64,000 nucleotides of DNA. Origin: Microbacterium atlanticum (GTDB taxonomy: Bacteria; Actinomycetota; Actinomycetes; Actinomycetales; Microbacteriaceae). Shown here piece after piece: positions 8,022-16,931 of this stretch (position 1 is the first letter of the stretch; the number at the start of each line of letters is the position of its first letter). The notes under the pieces were generated by a model, which saw only the letters and a program-made list of their open reading frames with translations, did not search any database and was not told the DNA's origin. A program made the position numbers and the translations under genes. The stretch is from contig NZ_CP063813.1 of the NCBI RefSeq assembly GCF_015277815.1, forward strand, positions 1,116,001-1,180,000, in the 5' to 3' direction.

Positions 8022-8884
8022 CCGTCCGGCACGGCACCGTCGTCACCTACCCGGCCGGGGCGACCGGGTCCCACGGCAGCGTGGTGCACGTCGCACCTGC
8101 CGGCGACGGGCGCACCGCCGTCATCCTCGACCGGACGGCGTTCCACCCCGTCGACACGGCGTGGGCCGACCAGCCCGCCGACCGGGGCGTGCTGCGCATC
8201 GACGACGCGGAGCTGGCGGTGGTGGATGCGGTGGTCGGCGCGACGCAGGGCGAGCAGCTGCTGCTCGGCCGGGACGTCCCGGTGCGCACCGGAACCGAGG
8301 GTTGGACATTCGTCGTGGCCCACGTCGTGGAGGGGGACGGGGTGACCACCGGAGCGACAGCGGAGGTTCGGGTGGATGCCGCCCACCGCGCGGCGCTCTC
8401 GCTCGGCCACACGGCATGCCACCTCGCGTCGCTCGCGCTGGATGCGGCGCTCGCCGATGCGTGGCGCAAGACCGCGCCCCTCGACGCCCTCGGGGCGCCG
8501 GCGTTCGACGCGCTGGCGATCCAGGAGTCGCGCATCCTCCCCGACGGCTCGCGGGACGTCTACCGCATCGGCAGGTCGCTGCGGCGCAAGGGATTCGACC
8601 CGGGAGCGCTCGACGACCTGGGCGCCCTCGCCGCTCGCGTGGACGCGCAGCTGGCGGCCTGGGTCGGGGCCGACGGAGCCGTGCGCATCGAGGCCGACGG
8701 CGAGCAGCTCGCCGACCGGCGGACGTGGGTGTGTGAGCTCCCCGGGACCGAGGTCCGCATCCCGTGCGGCGGGACGCACGTCTCGTCCCTCGCCGAGATC
8801 GGGGCGGTGACCGTGTCGTTCGAGGCGACGGCGGTCGAGGGCGGCTCCGAGCTCGTGATGACCACGATGGCCGTGCGTGCCTGA
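8018..8884 (+). CDS. AlaX-like alanyl-tRNA editing domain protein
   Basis: A 288-residue free-standing editing protein related to the C-terminal part of AlaRS. The zinc-binding signatures of this superfamily are both visible: GHTACHLAS (HxxxH) and [15 protein letters not shown] (CxxxH). Such proteins hydrolyse Ser-tRNA(Ala) or Gly-tRNA(Ala) in trans. The N-terminal beta-barrel region (about residues 1-110) is divergent, so substrate specificity is uncertain. The GTG start at 8018 lies in a GTGA overlap with the SDR stop, which decides the start against much longer in-frame extensions. Confidence 0.8.
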   Translation: MTVRHGTVVTYPAGATGSHGSVVHVAPAGDGRTAVILDRTAFHPVDTAWADQPADRGVLRIDDAELAVVDAVVGATQGEQLLLGRDVPVRTGTEGWTFVVAHVVEGDGVTTGATAEVRVDAAHRAALSLGHTACHLASLALDAALADAWRKTAPLDALGAPAFDALAIQESRILPDGSRDVYRIGRSLRRKGFDPGALDDLGALAARVDAQLAAWVGADGAVRIEADGEQLADRRTWVCELPGTEVRIPCGGTHVSSLAEIGAVTVSFEATAVEGGSELVMTTMAVRA

Positions 8885-8885
8885 C

Positions 8886-9578
8886 ATGGCGATGACCCTG
8901 CCCGAGCTCGCCGGCGCGGGCCTGATCGACGCCGACTGGTCGGTGGCACTGGATCCGGTGGCCGGCGACATCGCTGCGCTCGGCGACCGGCTGCGGTCCC
9001 AGGTCGCGGCGGGACGCCACTACCTCCCGGCCGGAGACCTCGTCCTCCGCGCCTTCCAGCGCCCGCTGCGCGACGTCAAGGTGCTCATCGTCGGGCAGGA
9101 CCCGTACCCCACGCCGGGGCATCCGATCGGTCTCTCATTCGCCGTGGACGCGCACGTGCGTCCGCTCCCGCGCAGCCTGGCCAACATCTACCGCGAGCTC
9201 GAGGACGACCTCGGCATCCCTCGGGCGGCCCACGGCGACCTGTCGGCCTGGAGCGACCAGGGCGTCATGCTCCTCAACCGGGTGCTCACCGTCGCGCCCG
9301 GGGCGCCGGCGTCCCACCGCGGCTGGGGGTGGGAGAAGGTCACGGAGCATGCCATCCGCACGCTTGCCGCCCGCGACCGGCCGCTGGTGGCGATCCTGTG
9401 GGGGAGGGATGCGGCGAACCTGCGTCCGCTGCTGGGCGCCACCCCCGTCATCGAGTCCGCGCACCCGTCGCCGCTGTCGGCGAGCCGCGGATTCTTCGGC
9501 TCGCGGCCGTTCTCGCGTGCGAACGAGCTGCTCTCGGCGCAGGGAGCCGAGCCGGTGGACTGGCGGCTGCCCGCGTAG
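8886..9578 (+). CDS. ung: Uracil-DNA glycosylase, family 1
   Basis: A 230-residue DNA repair enzyme that removes uracil from DNA. The water-activating motif [18 protein letters not shown] and the minor-groove loop [18 protein letters not shown] are both intact, as is the [11 protein letters not shown] core strand. The ATG at 8886 lies 1 nt after the AlaX-like stop codon; a GTG at 8877 and an ATG at 8892 are alternatives. It is likely the third gene of the operon beginning at the SDR. Confidence 0.95.
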   Translation: MAMTLPELAGAGLIDADWSVALDPVAGDIAALGDRLRSQVAAGRHYLPAGDLVLRAFQRPLRDVKVLIVGQDPYPTPGHPIGLSFAVDAHVRPLPRSLANIYRELEDDLGIPRAAHGDLSAWSDQGVMLLNRVLTVAPGAPASHRGWGWEKVTEHAIRTLAARDRPLVAILWGRDAANLRPLLGATPVIESAHPSPLSASRGFFGSRPFSRANELLSAQGAEPVDWRLPA

Positions 9579-9581
9579 GCT
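9576..9581 (+). promoter_or_regulatory. -10 hexamer before the GNAT gene
   Basis: TAGGCT overlaps the ung stop codon and would give a leader of about 35 nt that ends in an AGGAGGG ribosome binding site. Confidence 0.35.
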
Positions 9582-9620
9582 CGTGCCCGGGCCACATCGA
9601 GCCGCAGACCAGGAGGGCGC

Positions 9621-10259
9621 ATGCTCGAGGAGGAATACGATAAGGACCGCCGGCGCCTGCCGCGCCATCTGCAGCGGCAGCCCGAGCCGGAGCGGCCCTT
9701 CTCGTTCCGCATCCGCCCCGTGGAGGACTGGGACATCCCCGACATCCGCGAGATCTACAACCACTACGTCACCAACTCCGTGGTGACCTTCGACGAAGAC
9801 ACCTGGTCGGTGTCGCAGTGGCGCAGGAAGCGGGATCACCTGCGGCGCCTCGGCCTGCCCTTCCTCGTCGCGGAGTCGCCGTCCGGCCAGATCCTCGGGT
9901 ACGCCCTCGTCCAGCCGATGTCGAGCAAATCAGCCTACCGGTTCTCGGTGGAGAACTCGATCTACCTGGGGCAGGCCGCCACGGGCAAGGGCCTCGGTCG
10001 CGCCCTGCTGGAGGCGCTGATCGAGGCCTGCGAGGAAGCCGGCATCCGCCAGATGGTCGCCGTCATCAGCGACAAGGGCGCCGAGGGGTCGGTGGCGCTG
10101 CACGAGAAGCTCGGGTTCGTCGAGGTCGGCCGCATGGGCCGTGTGGGATTCAAGTTCGGCCGCTGGCTGGGCACCATCTACCTGCAGAAGTCGCTGAACC
10201 CGAAGAAGGGTGCGGGGCGCAAGGCCGCAACCCCGAAGCGGGGCCTCTTCGGGCGCTGA
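9621..10259 (+). CDS. GNAT acetyltransferase, phosphinothricin-acetyltransferase-like
   Basis: A 212-residue N-acetyltransferase. The PAT/Bar subgroup is suggested by IREIYNHYVTNSVVTFDED near residue 50 and the acetyl-CoA pyrophosphate loop AATGKGLGRALLEALIEAC, followed by VAVISDKGAEGSVALHEKLGF. Members acetylate amino groups of phosphinothricin, methionine sulfone or related compounds; the real substrate is unknown. An unusual charged N-terminal 30 residues and a basic Lys/Arg-rich C-terminal tail (residues about 195-212) flank the domain. AGGAGGG precedes the ATG. It converges with the emfourin gene with only 3 nt between the stops. Confidence 0.82.
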   Translation: MLEEEYDKDRRRLPRHLQRQPEPERPFSFRIRPVEDWDIPDIREIYNHYVTNSVVTFDEDTWSVSQWRRKRDHLRRLGLPFLVAESPSGQILGYALVQPMSSKSAYRFSVENSIYLGQAATGKGLGRALLEALIEACEEAGIRQMVAVISDKGAEGSVALHEKLGFVEVGRMGRVGFKFGRWLGTIYLQKSLNPKKGAGRKAATPKRGLFGR

Positions 10260-10262
10260 ATC

Positions 10263-10628
10263 TCAGCGCCCGCGCCGCTGCGTGCTGGTCGGCCTCCCGC
10301 TCCAGTCGCGCACCGCGTCGACGAGCTCACGCCACGCCCCGACCAGCTCGTCGTCCGGGACCTCGGCCTCGCGGGCGTCGTCGGAGCCCGTCCAGCTGGC
10401 CCGGATGAGCCACACGAAGCCATCCGGCACCGGCGGCCGGCCCGAGTCGACGGCGATCTCCGTCCACGGACAGCGATCGATGAGCGTGCGCCACGCGGGC
10501 GCCTCGGCAGCGGGCGGCTGCGCCGACCACCGCCTGGTCATTCCCGCGACGCCGCCGGTGCGGGCCACGTCGATCTCGAGAGCGGGGCGCCCGCCCTCAG
10601 AGCCCGGTGGGCTGCTCGTTCGGGTCAT
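10263..10628 (-). CDS. Emfourin-like inhibitor of the adjacent M4 peptidase
   Basis: A 121-residue cytoplasmic protein. The segment ALEIDVARTGGVAGMTRRW and the late PDGFVWLIRASW match the pattern of emfourin, the protealysin inhibitor whose gene overlaps or follows that of a protealysin-like peptidase. Here the ATG lies 32 nt inside the 3' end of the M4 peptidase gene, so both are on one transcript. Identification rests on this context plus the GG-AG core; I cannot confirm it by alignment. No signal peptide or cysteine. Confidence 0.72.
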   Translation of the reverse strand: MTRTSSPPGSEGGRPALEIDVARTGGVAGMTRRWSAQPPAAEAPAWRTLIDRCPWTEIAVDSGRPPVPDGFVWLIRASWTGSDDAREAEVPDDELVGAWRELVDAVRDWSGRPTSTQRRGR

Positions 10629-11676
10629 CCGAGATCACCCCGACGCTCGTCCAGCCGGCGCGGACGGCGTCGACCTCCTCCGAGTCCTCACCGTACTCCG
10701 CGCCGGCCGCCGAGATGGTGGCTCGCGCGAACGTGGTGAAGTCCGCCGTGGCGGGCACCGTGCCACTGGTGAGCGTGCGGTACCAGATGAGCCCGGCTCG
10801 CTCCCACGCGTGGCCGCCGAGGGCCGCTGCGGCGAGGTAGAACGCGTGGTTGGGGATGCCGGAGTTGATGTGCACGCCGCCGTTGTCGTCACGGGTCACG
10901 ACGAAGTCCCGCATGTGGGCCGGCTGCGGGTCCTTGCCCAGCACGTCGTCGTCGTAGGCCGTGCCGGGTGCGGCGAGCGAGCGGAGCGCGTGGCCCTGCA
11001 CCGCCGGCGTGAAGATGCCCTCCCCGATGAGCCAGCCGGCGGTCTCGACGGTCTGGCCTTGGCGGTGCTGCTCCGCGAGCGCGCCGAAGACGTCGGCGAC
11101 GGACTCATTGAGCGCGCCGGACTGGCCGCGGTAGAGCAGCCCGCCCTCGTCCTCGATGACGCCGTGGGCCAGCTCGTGGGCGATGACGCTCAGGGAGGCG
11201 GTGAAGCCGGTGAAGACCTCGCCGTCGCCGTCACCGAACACCATCCGCTCGCCGTTCCAGAACGCGTTGTCGTAGTCGCGCCCGTAATGGACCGTGGCCA
11301 GCAGGGCGCTGCCCGTCCCGCTGATGCTGTCGCGGCGGTACGCATCCCAGAAGAAGTCGAATGTCGCGCCGAGGCCGTCGAACGCCTCGTCGACCGAGGC
11401 GTCGCCCGTCGCCGGGTCGTCCTCCCCGCGCACGCGGACGCCCGGCAGACTCTCTCGCTGTTGCGCGTCCGAGATCTCTCGGTCGGGCGCCGGCGTCGCC
11501 TCGGCGACCAGGGTGCCCGGCTCCTCGATCGACAGGCGCAGACGCGACCGCACCGGCCGGTACTCCCGGGGGGCGGCGAGGGTGGCGCGGGCGGCTTGCG
11601 CCGCCTTGGCCCAGCCCTCCTCCTGCACGGCGGCGATGCGGGCGAGGAGATACGGCGGGACGATTCCGGGGACCAT
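10597..11676 (-). CDS. M4 family metallopeptidase, protealysin-like
   Basis: A 359-residue thermolysin-family zinc peptidase. Zinc and catalytic residues are all present: HELAH at 167-171, the third ligand E191 in GALNESVAD, and H269 in [11 protein letters not shown]. The N-terminus [14 protein letters not shown] carries the PPxL motif of the short protealysin-type propeptide, and there is no signal peptide, in keeping with protealysins that are made as intracellular precursors. The gene overlaps its presumed inhibitor by 32 nt. A TAGGTT hexamer 7 nt upstream of the ATG suggests a leaderless transcript. Targets of such peptidases in actinobacteria are not established. Confidence 0.92.
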   Translation of the reverse strand: MVPGIVPPYLLARIAAVQEEGWAKAAQAARATLAAPREYRPVRSRLRLSIEEPGTLVAEATPAPDREISDAQQRESLPGVRVRGEDDPATGDASVDEAFDGLGATFDFFWDAYRRDSISGTGSALLATVHYGRDYDNAFWNGERMVFGDGDGEVFTGFTASLSVIAHELAHGVIEDEGGLLYRGQSGALNESVADVFGALAEQHRQGQTVETAGWLIGEGIFTPAVQGHALRSLAAPGTAYDDDVLGKDPQPAHMRDFVVTRDDNGGVHINSGIPNHAFYLAAAALGGHAWERAGLIWYRTLTSGTVPATADFTTFARATISAAGAEYGEDSEEVDAVRAGWTSVGVISDDPNEQPTGL

Positions 11677-11683
11677 GGCTTTG

Positions 11684-11689
11684 AACCTA
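11684..11689 (-). promoter_or_regulatory. -10 hexamer for the M4 peptidase gene
   Basis: On the minus strand TAGGTT ends 7 nt before the ATG at 11676. Confidence 0.4.
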
Positions 11690-11755
11690 ATGCCGTCCGC
11701 CGACGTGCCGCCGTCACCCCACGCCGCCGCCGGGTGGCCGGGTCCGCCGGGACGG

Positions 11756-12553
11756 TCAGGCGGGACCGGCGTCGACGACCGGAATGGATGCCAGCAGCCG
11801 GCGGGTGTACGACACCTGCGGCTGCAGCAGCACCTTCTCGGTGGGTCCCTCCTCGACGATGCGCCCGTCCTTCATCACGACCACCTCGTCGCAGAGATTC
11901 TGCACGACCCCGATGTCGTGCGACACGAGCAGCAGGGTGAGCCCGTCCCGCGCGCGCAGCCGGCCGAGCAGCTCGAGGATCTGCGCGCGCACGGTCACGT
12001 CGAGGGCCGACAGCGGTTCGTCGCCCACCAGCAGGCGCGGCCGGTGCACGATGGCCCGGGCGAGCGCGATCCGCTGTCGCTGGCCCCCCGAGAACTCGTG
12101 GGGGAACCGCTCCGCCATCGCCGCGTCCAGCCCGACGTCCTCCAGCACCTCGCGCACGCGGGCGCGGCGGTCGCCGTGCACGCCGAGCGCCCACAGCGGC
12201 TCGCCCACGATCCGGCCCACGCTCATGCGCGGGTCGAGCGAGGCGTAGGGATCCTGGAACACGATGCCCGTCTGCCTCCGCAGCCAGTGCAGCGACCGCG
12301 CCGAGGCTTTGGCGTCCACCGCTCGGCCGTCGAACGTCACCGCCCCCCCGGTCGGCGCATCGAGGGCCAGCAGCAGTCTCACCAGGGTCGACTTGCCCGA
12401 GCCCGACTCGCCGATGATCCCCATCGCCGACCCCTCGCGCACGTCGATGTCGGCATCTTCCAGCCCTGTGGTGAACCTGCGCCGTTCGAACAGCCGGCTC
12501 TTCGGGGCGGGATAGTGGCGGGTGAGCCCTCTGCCGCTGATCAGGGGGTTCAC
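11756..12553 (-). CDS. Peptide/nickel-type ABC transporter ATPase (OppF/DppF-like)
   Basis: A 265-residue ATPase, last gene of the importer operon. Walker [11 protein letters not shown], signature [14 protein letters not shown], Walker [14 protein letters not shown] and the switch His in LLLVSHDIG are intact. The order and the [17 protein letters not shown] Q-loop region fit the OppF/DppF half of an OppDF pair, but the C-terminal oligopeptide-binding zinc/Fe-S extension is short. The GTG at 12553 forms a GTGA overlap with the preceding stop, as at every other junction in this operon; an upstream GTG at 12574 is the alternative. Confidence 0.9.
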   Translation of the reverse strand: MNPLISGRGLTRHYPAPKSRLFERRRFTTGLEDADIDVREGSAMGIIGESGSGKSTLVRLLLALDAPTGGAVTFDGRAVDAKASARSLHWLRRQTGIVFQDPYASLDPRMSVGRIVGEPLWALGVHGDRRARVREVLEDVGLDAAMAERFPHEFSGGQRQRIALARAIVHRPRLLVGDEPLSALDVTVRAQILELLGRLRARDGLTLLLVSHDIGVVQNLCDEVVVMKDGRIVEEGPTEKVLLQPQVSYTRRLLASIPVVDAGPA

Positions 12554-13338
12554 GCTGCGCCGCCCGGACGCCACAGCGTGGCGGTCGCATCCCGCAGCAG
12601 GCCCTGCGTGACGGCGGATGCCGGAGCCGACAGCAGCTGGGCCACCGGCGCCTCCTCCACGACGCGCCCCCGCTCGAGCACGACGCCGTGCGTCGCGATC
12701 TGCGACAGCACCGCGAGGTCGTGGGTGATGAACACCAGCGACATGCCGTCGTCGCGCACGAGCGAGAGCAGCAGGTCGAGGATGCCGGCCTGGATGGTGA
12801 CGTCCAGCGCCGTGGTCGGCTCGTCGGCGATCAGCAGGCGGGGACGGCAGGCGAGCGCCGTGGCGATCGCGACGCGCTGACGCTGGCCCCCGGAGAGCTG
12901 GTGCGGATAGCGCGAGACGATGCGCTCGGGGTCGGGGAGGGCGACACGGGCGGCCTCGGTGACAGCCCGGGCGGCGGCATCCCGCTTCGACAGTCCCTCG
13001 TGGATGCGCACCGACTCGGCGATCTGGCGGCCGACCGTGCGGATGGGGTTGAGCGCCGTGCGGGGCTCCTGGAACACGATCCCGATCTCGTCGCCGCGCA
13101 GCTGCGCCAGCTCGGCGTCCGGAAGGCCGAGCAGCTCACGGCCGTTCCACGTGACGCTTCCGGAGGTCTCTGCGCCGTCGGGCAGCAGCCCGAGGATCGC
13201 GAGGGCGGTGAGCGATTTTCCGGAGCCCGACTCGCCGATCAGCCCGATGCGGGCGCCGTCGGGGACGGCGAAGGACACGCCGTCGACCAGCCGGCGGCCG
13301 CCGATCTCGACGGTGAGCTCCCGCACCTCGAGGGTCAC
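12550..13338 (-). CDS. Peptide/nickel-type ABC transporter ATPase (OppD/DppD-like)
   Basis: A 262-residue ATPase that pairs with the following gene. Walker [18 protein letters not shown]-loop [14 protein letters not shown], signature [15 protein letters not shown], Walker [14 protein letters not shown] and LVFITHDLA are all visible. It is shorter than typical OppD (about 330 residues) because the C-terminal oligopeptide-transport extension is nearly absent. The GTG at 13338 overlaps the permease stop by 4 nt and removes a long spurious N-terminal extension. Confidence 0.9.
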   Translation of the reverse strand: MTLEVRELTVEIGGRRLVDGVSFAVPDGARIGLIGESGSGKSLTALAILGLLPDGAETSGSVTWNGRELLGLPDAELAQLRGDEIGIVFQEPRTALNPIRTVGRQIAESVRIHEGLSKRDAAARAVTEAARVALPDPERIVSRYPHQLSGGQRQRVAIATALACRPRLLIADEPTTALDVTIQAGILDLLLSLVRDDGMSLVFITHDLAVLSQIATHGVVLERGRVVEEAPVAQLLSAPASAVTQGLLRDATATLWRPGGAA

Positions 13339-14294
13339 GAGACCACCTCCGGGATGTGCAGGCGCGCCCGCCGGGTCGCGAACGGGCTGCGCGAGAGCGT
13401 CGGATCGGTCGCCTCGCGCAGACCATCGCCCAGGAGGTTGAGCCCCAGCACGGTGAGCGTGATGGCCAGACCCGGCCACACCACCGACAGCGGATGCACC
13501 GTGATGAACTGCTGCAGCTCGGCCAGGAGCAGGCCCCACGAGGGCTCGGTCACCGGTGCGCCGAAGCCGAGGTACGAAAGACCGGCCTCGGCCAGGACCG
13601 CCACCGCCATGGCCCACGACAGCTGCACGATGAAGACCGGCGCGACGTTGGGCAGAAGGTGCCGCCACAGGTTCTGCGCGGGCGTGAGGCCGCAGGCCCG
13701 GCCGGCGAGCACGAAGTCGCTGTGCAGCACCCGCCGCAGCTCCGGCCGGGTCACGCGCGCGATGTTGACGCCGAAGCCGATGCCGACAGCCCAGATCACG
13801 ACCCACAGCGACCCGCCCCAGACCGCGGCGATCATCATGGCGATGATGAGCACGGGGAACGCGATCAGGATGTCCACGAGGACCGCGACGGACTCCCGCA
13901 CCCACCGCGCGGTCAGCGCGCCGAGTGCTGCGAGCGCGATGCCGATCACGGTGGCGACCAGCCCCGCGCCCACGGCGACCACGACCGTCGTGCGGGCGCC
14001 CGCCATCACCAGGCTCAGGATGTCGCGACCTGCCCCGTCGGTGCCGAGCAGGTGCGGCCATCCCGGCGGCGACCAGCGGCCCGAGATGTCGACCTGCTGC
14101 GGGTCGAACGGCGTCCAGAACCGCGCCACGACGGCGGTGACGACGACGACGCCGACGACGATCAGCCCGAACCTCCCGGTCGACAGCGCCCACAGTCGCG
14201 GGAGCCACGCCCACCGCGAGCGGCGCCGAGCCGGAGCGGCTGCGGCGGGAGCGGCATCCGCGCTTCCGGGATCCGTGCTCGTGGAAGGGATCAT
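13335..14294 (-). CDS. ABC transporter permease (OppC/DppC-like)
   Basis: A 319-residue inner-membrane permease. A cytoplasmic N-terminal stretch rich in Ala, Pro and Arg precedes six or so membrane spans. HLLGTDGAGRDILSLVMAGARTT and the EAA loop region (RACGLTPAQNLWRHLLPN) are characteristic of the OppC/DppC/NikC subfamily, and the YLGFGAPVTEPSWGLLL motif near the C-terminus is typical. It would form the translocation pore with the OppB-like subunit. ATGA overlap with the upstream gene. Confidence 0.93.
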   Translation of the reverse strand: MIPSTSTDPGSADAAPAAAAPARRRSRWAWLPRLWALSTGRFGLIVVGVVVVTAVVARFWTPFDPQQVDISGRWSPPGWPHLLGTDGAGRDILSLVMAGARTTVVVAVGAGLVATVIGIALAALGALTARWVRESVAVLVDILIAFPVLIIAMMIAAVWGGSLWVVIWAVGIGFGVNIARVTRPELRRVLHSDFVLAGRACGLTPAQNLWRHLLPNVAPVFIVQLSWAMAVAVLAEAGLSYLGFGAPVTEPSWGLLLAELQQFITVHPLSVVWPGLAITLTVLGLNLLGDGLREATDPTLSRSPFATRRARLHIPEVVS

Positions 14295-15241
14295 GTCGCC
14301 TCTCGCTGCCGGGGGTCGATGCCGCGATGCACGAGGTCGACCACGAAGCCCACGACGAGCACGAAGCCGGTGAGTGCCAGCAGCTCGCCCTGCACCATCG
14401 GCAGGTCGCGCGCGGCGACGTCGGCGACGAGCATGCGACCGATGCCGGGCAGCGAGAACAGCTGCTCGATGACGACCGCGCCGACGATGATTCCCGCGAC
14501 CTGAAGGCCCAGCACCGTGATGACCGACAGGCCGACGACCGGCAGGCCGTGGCGGATGAGCGCTTGATCGCGGGTGAGACCCTTCGCGGCGGCGGTGCGG
14601 ACGAAGTCCTGCCCGACGGCCTGCAGCGTGGCGCTGCGCACGAATCGCAGCAGCATCGCGCCCTCGACGATGCCGATGGTCAGCGCCGGCAGGATGAGCG
14701 CCCGCAGCGCCGCGGCGGGGTCGTCCCACCCTGCCCGCGGGAACCCCTGCGCCGGCAGCCACCCGAGCCACACCGCGAAGACGACCACGAGCATCATGCC
14801 CGCCCAGACCACCGGCACCGCGGCGAGCGCCTGCGCGCCGACGCTGAGCGCCGTCCCCTCGGCGCGGCCGCGGCGCATCGCCGACAGCACGCCTAGCGGC
14901 ACGCTGATGACGACGGCGATGAGCAGCGAGAGCACTCCCAGCGGGACCGTCACCTCGGCCTTCTGCGCGAGCTGGTCGACGACCCTCGAGCCGGTGAGGA
15001 GCGAGGTGCCGAGGTCGCCGCGGAAGAGTCCGCCGATCCACTCCAGGTACTGCGCCGGCAGCGGGCGGTCAAGGCCCAGGCGCTCACGGATCGCGTCCTG
15101 CTGGGCGGGGGTGGAGCCGACCCCGGCGATCACCGAGGCGACGTCTCCGGGAAGCACGCGGAGCGTCACGAAGATCAGCACGCTGGCGACGAGGAGCCCG
15201 AGCAGGAGCAGGGCGAATCGGGTCAGCGCGTAGCGGATCAC
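14291..15241 (-). CDS. ABC transporter permease (OppB/DppB-like)
   Basis: A 316-residue permease with an N-terminal membrane anchor MIRYALTRFALLLLGLL and the family segments LRVLPGDVAS, RLGLDRPLPAQYLEWI and FRGDLGTSLLTG in the periplasmic loop. The EAA loop is TAAAKGLTRDQALIRHGL, and the C-terminal IEQLFSLPGIGRMLV is standard. The GTG start overlaps the end of the binding-protein gene by 4 nt. Confidence 0.94.
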   Translation of the reverse strand: MIRYALTRFALLLLGLLVASVLIFVTLRVLPGDVASVIAGVGSTPAQQDAIRERLGLDRPLPAQYLEWIGGLFRGDLGTSLLTGSRVVDQLAQKAEVTVPLGVLSLLIAVVISVPLGVLSAMRRGRAEGTALSVGAQALAAVPVVWAGMMLVVVFAVWLGWLPAQGFPRAGWDDPAAALRALILPALTIGIVEGAMLLRFVRSATLQAVGQDFVRTAAAKGLTRDQALIRHGLPVVGLSVITVLGLQVAGIIVGAVVIEQLFSLPGIGRMLVADVAARDLPMVQGELLALTGFVLVVGFVVDLVHRGIDPRQREAT

Positions 15242-16752
15242 CCGTTGCTCTTGGCGATCTCGGCGACGTCGAGGCGCTCGTTCACATTGATCGAGGGCAT
15301 ACCGGTGATGTTAGTGCCGACCGCGATCACCGAGGCGCCGTTGTAGAGCCAGTCCGCCGCGTGATCCTCGGCGACGATGCGGGCGGCATCCTGCAGCAGG
15401 TCGGCCGCCTCGGCTTCGTCGGTCGCCGCGAGGGACTGCGCGTAAAGCTCCTGCACCTCGGGGTTGTCGTAGGTGAAGTAGTAGTCCGGGTTCGCCCAGT
15501 TCTCGAAGTCGCGGGCCTCGGTGTGCAGGACGAAGCTGAGGTCGTAGTCCTGGTTCGTGTACACGTCGGTGAGCCAGGTGGTGAAATCCACCGACTCCAC
15601 CTCGAGCGTGATGCCGACCTCGTCCAGGTCCGACACGAGGATCTGCGGGATGGTGGTCGGGTAGAAGTTGGGGATGGTCAGCGTCAGCTCGAGGTCGTCG
15701 GCGCCGGCCTCCTCCAGGAGGGCGCGGGCCGCCTCGGGGTCGTACGGCGCGACGTCGGAGAGGTCCTCGTAGCCGGGATCGAGCTCGGGGATGGGGCCGT
15801 ACTGCGTCTGGCCCGCCGCGAGGGCCTCCACGATGGCGTCGTGGTCGATGGCCTGCCGGATCGCCTGGCGCACCCGCTTGTCCTCCAGCGGGCTGCCGTC
15901 GGTCTGGTTGAAGGCGAGCGTGCCCTTGTCGGTCGACTGACCGAGGACCATCGCGAAGTCGCCGTTCGCCTCGACCTGCTCGCGCAGGTTCGCATCGAAG
16001 CCCGTCAGCACGTCGATCTCGCCGGCGAGGGCCGCGTTGAGGGCCGCCTGGTTGTCGGGGATGTAGTCGAAGACCACCTCGGCGGCGCCGGACGGGTCGC
16101 CCCAGTAGGCCTCGTTGCGCGTGAAGGTGATGCTGTCGCCCTGCCGCCAGTCGGCCAGCACGAAGGGCCCCGTGCCGTTGGCGCCGGTCTGATAGTCGAC
16201 GGTGTCGCCCTCCTTCAGGACGATGCCCGCGCGGCCGGTGAGGTTCCACAGCAGAGTGGAGTCAGGGTCGCTGAGGGTGAGGATGACGTCCTGACCGTCC
16301 GCCTCGATCGTCGAGACGTTCGCGAGGCGGGCCGAGTCACGCCACTCCGGGGTGTCACGCCGCGTGGTCAGCGACCACACCACGTCCTGCGGGGTGAGCT
16401 GCTGGCCGTCGTGGAAGGTGACGCCCTCGCGCACCGTGAACGTGTAGGTGAGACCGTCGGGCGAGACGGTCCAGTCGCTGGCCAGCGCCGGCACGATGTC
16501 CTGCTCGGGGGTGCGCGCCACGAGCCCCTGATAGATGTTGTCGACGAGGATCTGGTCCAGGGCCGACCCCGCCGTCTCCCGGATGTCGAGGTTGCCCGGC
16601 TCCAGCACGAGGCGGATCGCCACTGAGGCGTCGGGATCAGGCTCGCCGACCGCCGTGGGGGTCGGCTGCGCGCCGCCGCCGCTGCAGGCGGTCAGCGCGA
16701 GCCCGCCGGCAACCAGCAGGGATGCCGCGACGAGGGAGGTGCGACGGAGCAT
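15238..16752 (-). CDS. ABC transporter substrate-binding lipoprotein, family 5
   Basis: A 504-residue extracytoplasmic binding protein, first gene of the importer operon. The signal peptide ends in a lipobox (LALTAC, Cys about residue 23), so it is tethered to the outer face of the membrane. SDWTVSPDGLTYTFTVREGVTFHDG is the signature stretch of solute-binding family 5 (oligopeptide, dipeptide, nickel or opine binding). The ligand cannot be decided; the operon content is the Opp/Dpp layout. An AAAGGAC ribosome binding site precedes the ATG. Confidence 0.93.
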   Translation of the reverse strand: MLRRTSLVAASLLVAGGLALTACSGGGAQPTPTAVGEPDPDASVAIRLVLEPGNLDIRETAGSALDQILVDNIYQGLVARTPEQDIVPALASDWTVSPDGLTYTFTVREGVTFHDGQQLTPQDVVWSLTTRRDTPEWRDSARLANVSTIEADGQDVILTLSDPDSTLLWNLTGRAGIVLKEGDTVDYQTGANGTGPFVLADWRQGDSITFTRNEAYWGDPSGAAEVVFDYIPDNQAALNAALAGEIDVLTGFDANLREQVEANGDFAMVLGQSTDKGTLAFNQTDGSPLEDKRVRQAIRQAIDHDAIVEALAAGQTQYGPIPELDPGYEDLSDVAPYDPEAARALLEEAGADDLELTLTIPNFYPTTIPQILVSDLDEVGITLEVESVDFTTWLTDVYTNQDYDLSFVLHTEARDFENWANPDYYFTYDNPEVQELYAQSLAATDEAEAADLLQDAARIVAEDHAADWLYNGASVIAVGTNITGMPSINVNERLDVAEIAKSNG

Positions 16753-16821
16753 GGAGGTCCTTTCGGGGAGGGGCCCGCGTGCTGCGGTGGACCGTTCTGT
16801 GGGGACGGTCGGGCGGATATC

Positions 16822-16852
16822 AGCCTAGGGACATCGCGTCCGGGCGCGGCAA
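16822..16852 (-). promoter_or_regulatory. Candidate promoter of the ABC importer operon
   Basis: On the minus strand TTGCCG (16852-16847) and TAGGCT (16827-16822) are separated by 19 nt. The leader to the ATG at 16752 would be about 60 nt. Confidence 0.4.
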
Positions 16853-16872
16853 CCCGCTACTCGGAACGCAAT

Positions 16873-16890
16873 GGAAGTGATATCGCTTCC
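16873..16890. promoter_or_regulatory. Palindromic operator candidate upstream of the ABC importer
   Basis: GGAAG-T-GATATC-G-CTTCC is an 18-bp palindrome with one mismatched pair, centred on GATATC. It stands about 20 bp upstream of the proposed -35 of the binding-protein gene in a gene-free stretch. A second GATATC occurs at 16815-16820. The regulator is unknown and no regulator gene is adjacent. Confidence 0.45.
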
Positions 16891-16931
16891 CGATCCGCCG
16901 ATTCGGGTGCCCGCCGCAGACGCGGGACCGG

